From Spirochaetaceae bacterium (lineage in GTDB: Bacteria > Spirochaetota > Spirochaetia > Treponematales > Breznakiellaceae), in assembly GCA_031284645.1 (NCBI GenBank), contig JAITXS010000114.1:1-12778 (forward strand): a stretch of DNA of 12,778 bases, written 5' to 3'. This document shows, in pieces, positions 6,910 to 12,778 of this stretch; position 1 is the first letter of the stretch, and each line of letters opens with the position of its first letter. A program made the position numbers and the translations under genes. The notes beneath the pieces were generated by a model, which saw only the letters and a list, made by a program, of their open reading frames with translations, searched no databases and was not told the origin of the DNA.

Positions 6910-6940
6910 TTTCTGACATTATTGCAAATAATGTCAGAAA
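6910..6940. repeat. 31-bp perfect palindrome
   Basis: Arms TTTCTGACATTATT and AATAATGTCAGAAA (14 bp, no mismatch) flank the three bases GCA. Neither strand is followed by a T-run, so it is not an ordinary terminator. It lies 55 bp upstream of the radical SAM start codon and could be an operator for a dimeric regulator or a structured RNA leader element. Confidence 0.8.
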
Positions 6941-6961
6941 AAGATAAACTTCGTTTACCCG

Positions 6962-6981
6962 AAAGCCGCTACGGCTTTTTT
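6962..6981 (+). terminator. Terminator-like hairpin directly before the radical SAM ribosome binding site
   Basis: AAAGCCG-CTA-CGGCTTT forms a 7-bp stem followed by three more T (6979-6981). The Shine-Dalgarno AGGAG starts only three bases later. It may stop read-through from the toxin gene, or act as an attenuator in the leader of the radical SAM operon. Confidence 0.6.
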
Positions 6982-6983
6982 AT

Positions 6984-6988
6984 AGGAG
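6984..6988 (+). promoter_or_regulatory. Shine-Dalgarno of the radical SAM gene
   Basis: AGGAG is followed by six bases and then the ATG at 6995, an ideal spacing that fixes this start. The last T of the preceding hairpin lies three bases upstream, so folding of the hairpin should leave the site open. Confidence 0.75.
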
Positions 6989-6994
6989 TTTTTT

Positions 6995-8209
6995 ATGGCA
7001 CAACGTTCGGGAAGCTCATTTAACGCGCTTCATAACAAACGAAAATTAGAATCTATCTTTCTGTTTACAACAGGAAAATGCAACGCAAAATGCGCTCAGT
7101 GTTTTTACGCGGGCGATATGGAAAAAAAAGAAAAAGACCTTGGGTTTGAGGAGATTAAAAAAATTTCCGAGACGGCGGGGGATATTAACCGCTTGTGGCT
7201 TTCCGGCGGGGAGCCTACTTTGCGGGAGGATTTGCCGGAAATTATCGAAATGTTTTACAAAAACAATCATGTCAAAGACATTAATCTTCCGACAAACGGT
7301 ATAAAATCGGATCGGCTGATTGAATGGATAAAACGGATCAGAAAAAACTGTCCTGATTGTAATATTACTTTGAGTATATCTTTCGATGGTTTTGGCGAAA
7401 CACATGACAAACAGCGTGGTGTTGAAAGTTTTTATAAGGCAGCGGAGTGTCTTAAGAAAATCACCGATAATTTTAAAGATGACGGTAAAATAATCAGAAA
7501 TACGGCTCTTGTTATAACAAAATACAATGTCAATGAAGTCGAAGATTTTATGCGTTGGGTTTTTGGTCGTTTTAATCTTCATACTCACACGGTGGAAGCG
7601 GCACGGGGCGTCACACGGGAAGATGGGGTAAAAGCTGTTAATGAAACATCGCTGCGCAAGATTCAGGATAATATCGCGCCTTATTATATGGCTTACGCAA
7701 AGAGAATTGGTGAAGGTGTAAAAGGGACGATCGCAAAAAAACTGACCACGGTATTTTATGTCGGTCTTATGCGGACTATGTATGATATTCGAGCAAGCAA
7801 TATTGATAAGCCCAGCTGCTGGAAAATGGATTGTACTGCGGGAGAGACAACCTTGGTCATTGATTATGATGGGCGTTTCCGCGCTTGTGAGCTGCGTGAG
7901 CCTGTCGGCAGGGTTCAGGATTATGATTGTGATGTTCAAAAAATGATGAACAGTAATGCGATGAAACAGGAAATCGCGGCAATTGGCCACGGCTATAAAG
8001 CAAATTGCTGGTGTACTCACGGTTGTTGGATTATGGCTTCGCTTGGGTTTAATCCGCTTAAAATGATCGCAAAAATTCTGCGCGGCTACAAAGAAACTAA
8101 AAAACTTTACCGCCCCATAGAGACGACCGAAAATGATTTAAAAGCCATCGAACAAAAATATCATCTTGACAGTGCCAAGCTGAAAGAAATTGGTGTTATC
8201 GCGTCATAA
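6995..8209 (+). CDS. Radical SAM protein with SPASM-like C-terminal cluster domain
   Basis: The 404-residue protein carries the canonical CxxxCxxC of radical SAM enzymes (C29, C33, C36) binding the 4Fe-4S cluster that cleaves S-adenosylmethionine, followed by SGGEPTLRED (70-79) for SAM binding and LPTNG (98-102). The C-terminal part has a SPASM/twitch-like Cys set: C275, C280 (CTAG), C298 (VIDYDGRFRACELREPVG), C312, C338, C340 and C344, probably holding one or two extra clusters. SPASM enzymes often modify peptides or sugars, but no precursor peptide is seen nearby. The substrate is unknown. A good Shine-Dalgarno supports the start. It is the first of three closely spaced genes, with a glycosyltransferase 29 bp downstream, which suggests a tailoring role in a glycosylated metabolite or lipid pathway. 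Confidence 0.9.
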   Translation: MAQRSGSSFNALHNKRKLESIFLFTTGKCNAKCAQCFYAGDMEKKEKDLGFEEIKKISETAGDINRLWLSGGEPTLREDLPEIIEMFYKNNHVKDINLPTNGIKSDRLIEWIKRIRKNCPDCNITLSISFDGFGETHDKQRGVESFYKAAECLKKITDNFKDDGKIIRNTALVITKYNVNEVEDFMRWVFGRFNLHTHTVEAARGVTREDGVKAVNETSLRKIQDNIAPYYMAYAKRIGEGVKGTIAKKLTTVFYVGLMRTMYDIRASNIDKPSCWKMDCTAGETTLVIDYDGRFRACELREPVGRVQDYDCDVQKMMNSNAMKQEIAAIGHGYKANCWCTHGCWIMASLGFNPLKMIAKILRGYKETKKLYRPIETTENDLKAIEQKYHLDSAKLKEIGVIAS

Positions 8210-8238
8210 AATGGCAAGAGTTAGTTAAAGAGGATCGA

Positions 8239-9465
8239 ATGAAAATATTACTGGTAAGCAGGGGCTCTCAAGGGGATATCTATCCGTATTTAGCCCTTGC
8301 AAAAAAACTCAAAACGCGCGGGCATGATGTTTCTCTGAATCTTCCGTTTGCCTTTGAAAAATATGCAAAGGACGCAGGCATTCCTTACACGGTTGAAAGT
8401 GATGATATTGTCGGGATGATATCCAACGAAAAACTTAATTTCAAAGATCTGCTTGCCTGGACCAGCAGAGTTATTCAGCAACAGTTTGAACACCTTATCC
8501 CGATGGTCGCGGAGCATGATCTGTTTATCGCATCCAATACTGAATTTGCAGCGCCGTCCATTGCCGAATACACAAAAAAAAGATTGATACGAAGTGCCTA
8601 TGCCCCTTTGCTCCCCAGCAAAAAAATTATGCCGGCGGTTTTCCCCTTGGTTAAACCGGGTTTTTTTATCCGGCCTTCTTTGGCATGGGCACTTCTGAAT
8701 TCCGGCATGAATATGATGGCAAAAAAACAGCTTAACGCCAGAAGGGAAAAACTTGGCATGACACTTATAAAAGATCAGGCTGTTCACGCTCCGTTTCATG
8801 CGGATAATCTTTTGATGTATAGTCCGATATTAGGCGAAACAGATAAAGACTGGCCGTATCGGTGGGGGATAAGCGGGTATTGTTTTAATGATGACCTGCC
8901 TTTTGAAGAAACTCTGCTGGAAAAATTTTTAGCATTTATTAGAAAAGATGATAAGCCGACTTTATTCTTTTCTCTGGGAAGCATTAACGGCCCCCTGCAC
9001 AGAAGGCTTGCCGATTGGCTCCTTGAAACCTGTCAAAAACACAATTATAAACTGGTTGTGGGCTGCGGCTGGTGGAAAGTCGGTGCTCATCTTGATGAGT
9101 CCGGGGATCTTTTCCTTTTGGACAGTATTATTCCGCACCATCTTGTACTCTGTCATTGCAGCGCGATAATTCATCACGGCGGAAGCGGCACAACACATAG
9201 TGCAGCGCGTGCAGGCAGACCGCAGATGGTTATTCCCCACATTATTGATCAGCATTACTGGGCCTATCGGACAAAACTCCTTGGCCTTGGCCCCGGCGCT
9301 ATGAATATGAAAAATATCAACAAAGACAAGCTGGAAAAATACGTGCTGGATTTAATGAATAATCCTTTGTATAAAAAAAACGCGGCTGAATTCGGTGAAA
9401 GAATCCGCGCCGAGCAAGGTTTAGATCACGCGGTTGATTTCATTGAAAAGGAATTAAAGACCTAA
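8239..9465 (+). CDS. GT1/GT28-type UDP-sugar glycosyltransferase (sterol glucosyltransferase-like)
   Basis: The 408-residue protein begins MKILLVSRGSQGDIYPYLALAKKLKTRGHDV, the N-terminal acceptor-domain pattern of the Glyco_transf_28 family. Around FFSLGSI it crosses into the second Rossmann domain. HHGGSGTTHSAARAGRPQMVIP (312-333) followed by DQHYWAYR is the nucleotide-sugar-binding signature of GT-B fold GT1 enzymes, in the form seen in sterol 3-beta-glucosyltransferases and macrolide or glycolipid glycosyltransferases. It would transfer a hexose from a UDP- or dTDP-sugar to a small hydrophobic acceptor. The acceptor is unknown. There is no signal peptide, so it is cytoplasmic or membrane-associated. 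AGAGGA lies about five bases before the ATG. It is the middle gene of the radical SAM/glycosyltransferase/binding-protein cluster, with gaps of 29 and 28 bp. Confidence 0.9.
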   Translation: MKILLVSRGSQGDIYPYLALAKKLKTRGHDVSLNLPFAFEKYAKDAGIPYTVESDDIVGMISNEKLNFKDLLAWTSRVIQQQFEHLIPMVAEHDLFIASNTEFAAPSIAEYTKKRLIRSAYAPLLPSKKIMPAVFPLVKPGFFIRPSLAWALLNSGMNMMAKKQLNARREKLGMTLIKDQAVHAPFHADNLLMYSPILGETDKDWPYRWGISGYCFNDDLPFEETLLEKFLAFIRKDDKPTLFFSLGSINGPLHRRLADWLLETCQKHNYKLVVGCGWWKVGAHLDESGDLFLLDSIIPHHLVLCHCSAIIHHGGSGTTHSAARAGRPQMVIPHIIDQHYWAYRTKLLGLGPGAMNMKNINKDKLEKYVLDLMNNPLYKKNAAEFGERIRAEQGLDHAVDFIEKELKT

Positions 9466-9480
9466 AAATTTATTACAAGC

Positions 9481-9486
9481 AAGGAG
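9481..9486 (+). promoter_or_regulatory. Shine-Dalgarno that sets a TTG start for the binding protein
   Basis: AAGGAG is followed by seven bases and TTG (9494-9496). The ATG at 9592 has no Shine-Dalgarno and would give a protein without an export signal. This is the main reason for preferring the upstream start and inferring a frameshift. Confidence 0.75.
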
Positions 9487-9493
9487 CCTCTCT

Positions 9494-10491
9494 TTGAAAA
9501 ATAATATCCTGGTTTTTATAATAACAATGACCATCACTTTGTTTTTTTCTCTTGTAAAGAAAAAAACGAATATGACATCGCGTTTTCCGGCATGAGCTGT
9601 GGTTCACCGATTGCGATTGCCGCACTGAAAGGATACTATGCTGAAGAGGGACTTAAAGTTAACCTTGTAAGCGGCACAACATTTGAGGCGCAGCAGGCTG
9701 CACTTGCGGCCGGAAAGATGCCTGTTATCAACGGTGATTATCAATTTTTTCCGGCGATTAACAGCGGTTTTGATATAAAACTGATCAGCGGGCTGCACGA
9801 GGGTTGTATCAAAGTATTGGTTCCGATTGATTCGCCCATAAAGAGTGCTGCGGATTTAAAAGGCAAATCAGTGATAGTTGATGCTATCGACGGCTCGCCA
9901 ATGATGGTTGCCTCTGTTGCTGCGGGAAATGCGGGATTAAATCCGGGGATAGGGGGTGACATTACATGGAAGCCTTTCCCGTGGGATCAGCTTATCCAGG
10001 CTATGGACAAGGGCGAAGGAGATGTTGTCGCCCTTTGGGAGCCCTTTGCGACTATGGCGGAAAAAAGCGGGCGCTATCGTGTTTTGATAGACATAACAAA
10101 AGATCCGATTTTTGCCAACAGGAACTGCTGCTTTATCTTTGCATCCGGCAAACTGATAAAAGATAATCCCGAAGATGTCGCGAAAATTCTCCGCGCAATA
10201 CAAAAAGGGATCGAATGGGTTTCCAAACATCCGCACGAGACAGCGGAACTTCTTATAGAAAAGAAAAAAATTGCCTCGGATGATGTTGATTTTGTAAGTG
10301 ATCTTCTTGAAAGTTACAATTACGGTGCGTATTACGGGAGAGCGTCAATCATTGCCGCAAAATTAGATGCAGAATACTTTACGGCAGAATTAAAAAAATA
10401 TGGTTTTCTGCCTGTGGATCTTGACGTTGAAAAATTTGTCGATAATACCTTTGTTGACATTTTTTCACCGGCAGCAAAGAAGACAAAATAA
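9494..10491 (+). CDS. NMT1/SsuA-like ABC substrate-binding lipoprotein, frameshifted in its signal peptide
   Basis: From 9592 a 299-residue frame is open and matches the periplasmic binding proteins of the nitrate/sulfonate/thiamine-precursor (NMT1-like) type: AIAALKGYYAEEGLKVNLV, then DLKGKSVIVDAIDGSP and GDVVALWEPFATMAEKSGRY. This lacks an export signal. Upstream, AAGGAG (9481-9486) is seven bases before a TTG at 9494, which opens MKNNILVFIITMTITLFF in another frame, a typical lipoprotein signal. One extra T in the T7 run (9542-9548) would join the two as ...LFFFS|CKEKNEYDIAFSGMSC, with a spirochaete-like relaxed lipobox and lipidated Cys. The gene therefore reads as one unit broken by one base. 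It could be a sequencing error, phase variation, or slippage. No permease or ATPase is adjacent. Ligand unknown. The stop is 13 bp from the stop of the opposing channel gene, with no clear hairpin. Confidence 0.85.
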
Positions 10492-10504
10492 TCCGGAGAG
10501 AGCC

Positions 10505-11872
10505 TTATTCCTCAGGCTGTGCTTTTATCTGGTACTGATAGTGAGGCGCATACATACTGATATGCTGTTCGGAAAATCCGTTTTGTATATTCTCGTATAA
10601 CTCGGAGTACACTGCTGGCAGTACGTTAATATCTTTTGTATAGGCATTTATTTCATAGCGGCAGTAAAAATCATCAAGTTGCAGCTGGTTAATGAAAGGC
10701 ACGGGCATTTTTTCAAGATGTTCGGATTTTGATGCTGCGTTGAGAAGTATTTCATAGACTTTCTGATAGGGAACATCGTAACCCATAGTAATTTCTATAT
10801 GAACAACAAGTCCGGCAAATCCCATTGTCGTAGCGGAACTATAGTTTGTAACAGAATTATTCATAACCATTTGGTTCGGGAATGATATTATCTCATTTTT
10901 ATGTGTTCTTATTCTTGTTACCATGGGCCCGCGTTCCAAAACAAAACCGGTAATGCCATTGATGGTAATTCTGTCGCCAACCTGAAAAGGCCGCATATAG
11001 GTCATAACAATGCCGGAAACTAAATTACCGATAACGGAACTGGATCCCAAAGAGAAAAGGATGCCGACCAAGACCGAAACTCCTTTAAAAATATCGGAGT
11101 CGGAATTCGGCAGGTTAGGGTATATCATGGCAATAGTAAAAGCGATAATAAGAACACGAAGGATATTAAATGTCGGCTGCGCCCATTCTGCGTAAAATCC
11201 GCGTATAACAAGCTTGCCTTTTTCTATCTGAGTTGTAAAAAATTTTAAGGCTTTAAGCACATAACGGGAAATAACTAAAATTATGGCGATGGTAAACAAG
11301 TTGGGTATATAGGCCAAAAAACTCAAGCCGAAAGTTTTTAGCGGGCTTAAAATATAGCCGAATAAAGTTCCCGCAAGGTTCTTGGTAAGCTCAAAAAAAC
11401 TGAAGATAATCGGAACAGTAATAATTAATTGCAAAACAATAAAAATAATTTTTATGACATTTATAATAAAACACAAAGCCTGTATCATTTGAGACTTATG
11501 CATTAAAACAATAGATTTAAATTGTATCTGTTTGATTTTTTTATCACCGCAGATCTGTATTTTTGTTTTGGCCATCTCCGCAAGATGCGCAGTTCCCCAA
11601 ACCAGCAGAATCTGGAGTATAAGAATGACGAGCGCGATGCCTATCTTTATAAAAATATTCCATTCTTTTTCAACACCGACATCGTTTATATCTTCCCCAA
11701 TATTTTTTTCTTCATTGATAAAATTGCCTATAGCGGTATCTTCGAATGTTTCTTGAATTGATTCATGAGATTCTTCCGACGCACTTGAATCCTGAGAAAA
11801 AACAGGTGCCGCCGGAAATATACTCATTAAAACGCCTGTTATACCAATAAAAAACAAAAGTCGGTTTTTCAT
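10505..11872 (-). CDS. MscS-family mechanosensitive ion channel with extended N-terminus
   Basis: Residues 1-26 look like a cleavable signal peptide (MKNRLLFFIGITGVLMSIFP...VFS|Q). An acidic, Ser/Glu-rich periplasmic stretch (27-70) follows. Hydrophobic segments are seen at about 71-94, 128-160, 168-206 (probably two) and 233-252. The pore-lining helix and hinge lie at about 262-292 (GVSVLVGILFSLGSSSVIGNLVSGIVM), leading into RPFQVGDRITINGITGFVLERG and FPNQMVMNNSVTNYS, the MscS beta domain signature. The C-terminus (about 350-455) is the cytoplasmic vestibule domain. It probably opens under membrane tension to protect from osmotic downshock, or has a specialised role given the long N-terminus. 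Start support comes from TAAGGA four bases before the ATG on the - strand. A 7-bp inverted repeat (GGAAGAA/TTCTTCC, 11883-11910) abuts this site. It lies 78 bp downstream of the START-like gene, probably in the same operon. Confidence 0.92.
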   Translation of the reverse strand: MKNRLLFFIGITGVLMSIFPAAPVFSQDSSASEESHESIQETFEDTAIGNFINEEKNIGEDINDVGVEKEWNIFIKIGIALVILILQILLVWGTAHLAEMAKTKIQICGDKKIKQIQFKSIVLMHKSQMIQALCFIINVIKIIFIVLQLIITVPIIFSFFELTKNLAGTLFGYILSPLKTFGLSFLAYIPNLFTIAIILVISRYVLKALKFFTTQIEKGKLVIRGFYAEWAQPTFNILRVLIIAFTIAMIYPNLPNSDSDIFKGVSVLVGILFSLGSSSVIGNLVSGIVMTYMRPFQVGDRITINGITGFVLERGPMVTRIRTHKNEIISFPNQMVMNNSVTNYSSATTMGFAGLVVHIEITMGYDVPYQKVYEILLNAASKSEHLEKMPVPFINQLQLDDFYCRYEINAYTKDINVLPAVYSELYENIQNGFSEQHISMYAPHYQYQIKAQPEE

Positions 11873-11950
11873 TTTATCCTTAGGAAGAAGGGGCTTTTAC
11901 AGGTTCTTCCGGAAAAAGTCTATAGGAACTTACTCAACAAAAACTGATAT

Positions 11951-12616
11951 TTAATATTTTGCCGCAGCTTTAACTAAATCCTTTAATCCGTCTTTGTGCG
12001 AGCTTTCGTTGCCGCCTTTCATAACAGTAAATTGGAAAGGAAGCCTGCCGCCCAAATAATCAGTGGTATCACTATTGCGTAAGTATGTATATGTTTTTCC
12101 GTCAAGGGTGAGCGTTTTCATATAGTATTGTGTATCCATATTTTTTATTGTTTGATCACCTTCAGTGTCAATACTTATTCTGACTATTAGATGCTCAGCA
12201 TCGGAATTGACAGGCTCACTTTGCAGATAAACATAGGTGCTGTTTACCCCAAACTTTCCGGCGCTTGTTGATACAACATCCCCGTTCCCCTGGGTGCGAA
12301 TGATTTTTGCTTCTTTTGCCCCGAAGTTCTTCGGATAACTTGCAAAGTCCTTCAATGCCGCATAAATTTTTTCGATAGGGATCAAGGTGAGTATGTGAGT
12401 ATCGCAGGCAAGCGTGAACCATTCCTTTCCGTCTTTATCGTCAGGCAATTCTTTGGCCAAAGCAGAAATAACCACAGGATTATCTATGAGGTTTTTTAAA
12501 TCGGCCTCGTTCAAAGCTGAAGGCATTCCGATTTCCGAGCCGCCTATCTGGGCAGACACAGAAAAGACCGGAAGAATAAAAATTAATCCCATTACACAAA
12601 AAAATTTGTTTTTCAT
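11951..12616 (-). CDS. Secreted START/SRPBCC-like domain protein
   Basis: The frame extends upstream to 12736, but the ATG at 12616 is preferred because it begins a clean signal peptide (MKNKFFCVMGLIFILPVFSVSA|Q, cleavage after residue 22) and because a promoter-like sequence lies just upstream. The mature protein of about 199 residues contains EWFTLACDTHILTLIPIEKIYAALKDFASYPKNF (66-99), a pattern seen at the start of START/SRPBCC ligand-binding domains where a helix contacts the cavity opening, followed by alternating beta strands. I assign only the fold class, with moderate confidence. It would be periplasmic and may bind a hydrophobic ligand. There is no lipobox Cys at the cleavage site. 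The MscS gene follows 78 bp downstream on the same strand. Confidence 0.75.
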   Translation of the reverse strand: MKNKFFCVMGLIFILPVFSVSAQIGGSEIGMPSALNEADLKNLIDNPVVISALAKELPDDKDGKEWFTLACDTHILTLIPIEKIYAALKDFASYPKNFGAKEAKIIRTQGNGDVVSTSAGKFGVNSTYVYLQSEPVNSDAEHLIVRISIDTEGDQTIKNMDTQYYMKTLTLDGKTYTYLRNSDTTDYLGGRLPFQFTVMKGGNESSHKDGLKDLVKAAAKY

Positions 12617-12626
12617 AGCAATGTAC

Positions 12627-12655
12627 AGAATACTCATTCTCAAAAATAATGTTAA
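12627..12655 (-). promoter_or_regulatory. Putative promoter of the START-like/MscS operon, very short leader
   Basis: On the - strand TTAACA (12655-12650), a 17-base spacer and TATTCT (12632-12627) resemble a sigma-70 promoter (5/6 and 4/6 matches). Ten bases separate the -10 box from the ATG at 12616, so the 5' leader would be about three to four bases. No Shine-Dalgarno is present. Confidence 0.45.
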
Positions 12656-12677
12656 GAGGGCGCATTGCCTAAAAAAT

Positions 12678-12725
12678 AATCTAGCCGAAAAGGGGTGGTT
12701 GCCCAAGAACAAAAATCTAGCCGAA
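12678..12725 (+). repeat. Direct repeat AATCTAGCCGAA, two copies
   Basis: AATCTAGCCGAA occurs at 12678-12689 and again at 12714-12725, exactly 36 bp apart. The repeat lies upstream of the START-like gene. It may be two binding sites on the same DNA face or a dispersed-repeat remnant. Confidence 0.6.
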
Positions 12726-12749
12726 CTTAAGCTCATGAAAACTTAAGCG

Positions 12750-12772
12750 ACATCCTGACAGGATGTGTTTTT
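12750..12772 (+). terminator. Intrinsic terminator on + strand without an obvious gene
   Basis: ACATCCT-GAC-AGGATGT forms a 7-bp stem with a GAC loop, followed by GTTTTT. I see no + strand coding gene upstream that it would serve within the last 2 kb. It could end a small RNA, belong to a dispersed repeat, or serve as a barrier for - strand read-through in reverse. Confidence 0.6.
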
Positions 12773-12778
12773 AGTATA

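Larger units (their letters stand above)
6691..6994. other. 304-bp gene-free stretch between toxin and radical SAM gene
   Basis: No convincing gene is seen on either strand. The left third is A+T-rich and contains a short imperfect palindrome (TTCGTCTAACGAA). The middle is a C-rich, low-complexity-like run with several CCCCC or CCCC tracts (about 6860-6910). The right end holds a 31-bp palindrome and a terminator-like hairpin, both listed separately. No promoter for the downstream operon could be assigned with confidence. Confidence 0.7.

Noticed and set aside
7046..8020. Long open frame of 324 residues on the - strand
   Set aside because: It lies fully opposite the radical SAM gene, whose Cys motifs and GGEP are clear. 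The antisense product is rich in Phe, Ile and Cys without any recognisable motif.
10492..10504. Terminator between the convergent binding-protein and MscS genes
   Set aside because: Only 13 bp separate the stops and no stem with a T-run could be built there. Any terminator must lie inside the opposing gene.
12617..12736. Upstream start at 12736 for the START-like protein
   Set aside because: It would place 40 residues before a well-formed signal peptide and would run through the promoter-like sequence. The ATG at 12616 is better.
12414..12746. 110-residue + strand frame before the right-edge terminator
   Set aside because: It overlaps the START-like gene and its signal peptide in antisense, with no Shine-Dalgarno or motif. 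The nearby terminator alone is not enough.

Overview
The window reads as chromosomal DNA of a moderately A+T-rich bacterium. The relaxed lipobox, the MscS and START-like secreted proteins and the overall gene style make me suspect a spirochaete of the Treponema group. That is an impression from sequence style and is not proved. No ribosomal or other marker gene is present. Two genes carry small indels at or beside homopolymer runs (about 744 and 9542-9548). They may be real lesions, slippage sites, or sequencing/assembly errors.

Left block (1-3180, + strand). The 3' end of an AlbA/RecG-C-terminal-type ATPase regulator carries an eight-copy 12-bp tandem repeat in its linker. One base later comes a large primase-helicase of the TOTE conflict-system type: a coiled-coil N-terminus, a Cys-rich segment, an archaeo-eukaryotic primase domain and an SF2 helicase. 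It is split by a frameshift between codons for R84 and the GRED segment. The block stops against the 3' end of a tRNA-Leu(CAA) gene on the - strand, the usual geometry of an island integrated at a tRNA gene.

Centre-left (3186-5929, - strand). This holds tRNA-Leu, a bidirectional terminator-like hairpin, a DUF1015 protein and a class I/II-type histone deacetylase-family hydrolase. The deacetylase gene lies upstream of the DUF1015 gene in an apparent two-gene operon.

Centre (5930-6990). A divergent intergenic region contains a perfect-consensus sigma-70 promoter that places the transcription start at the ATG of a DUF433 antitoxin, followed by its DUF5615 PIN-like toxin. After this A+T-rich toxin-antitoxin pair comes about 300 bp without a gene. 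It holds a 31-bp palindrome and a terminator-like hairpin directly before the next ribosome binding site.

Right-centre (6995-10491, + strand). Three closely spaced genes encode a radical SAM protein with a SPASM-like C-terminus, a GT1/GT28-type UDP-sugar glycosyltransferase related to the sterol glucosyltransferase group, and an NMT1/SsuA-like substrate-binding lipoprotein whose signal peptide is frameshifted in a T7 run. No permease or ATPase is beside it. I suspect a glycosylated metabolite or lipid pathway, but the product is unknown.

Right block (10505-12616, - strand). A secreted START/SRPBCC-like protein precedes an MscS-family channel with an extended N-terminus, probably in one operon. 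The right edge holds a short direct repeat and an orphan + strand terminator.

A recurring feature is that three promoter-proximal genes (5929 -, 6104 +, 12616 -) have a -10-like hexamer 6-10 bases before the start codon and no usable Shine-Dalgarno, which suggests leaderless or near-leaderless mRNAs. Internal operon genes have ordinary Shine-Dalgarno sequences.
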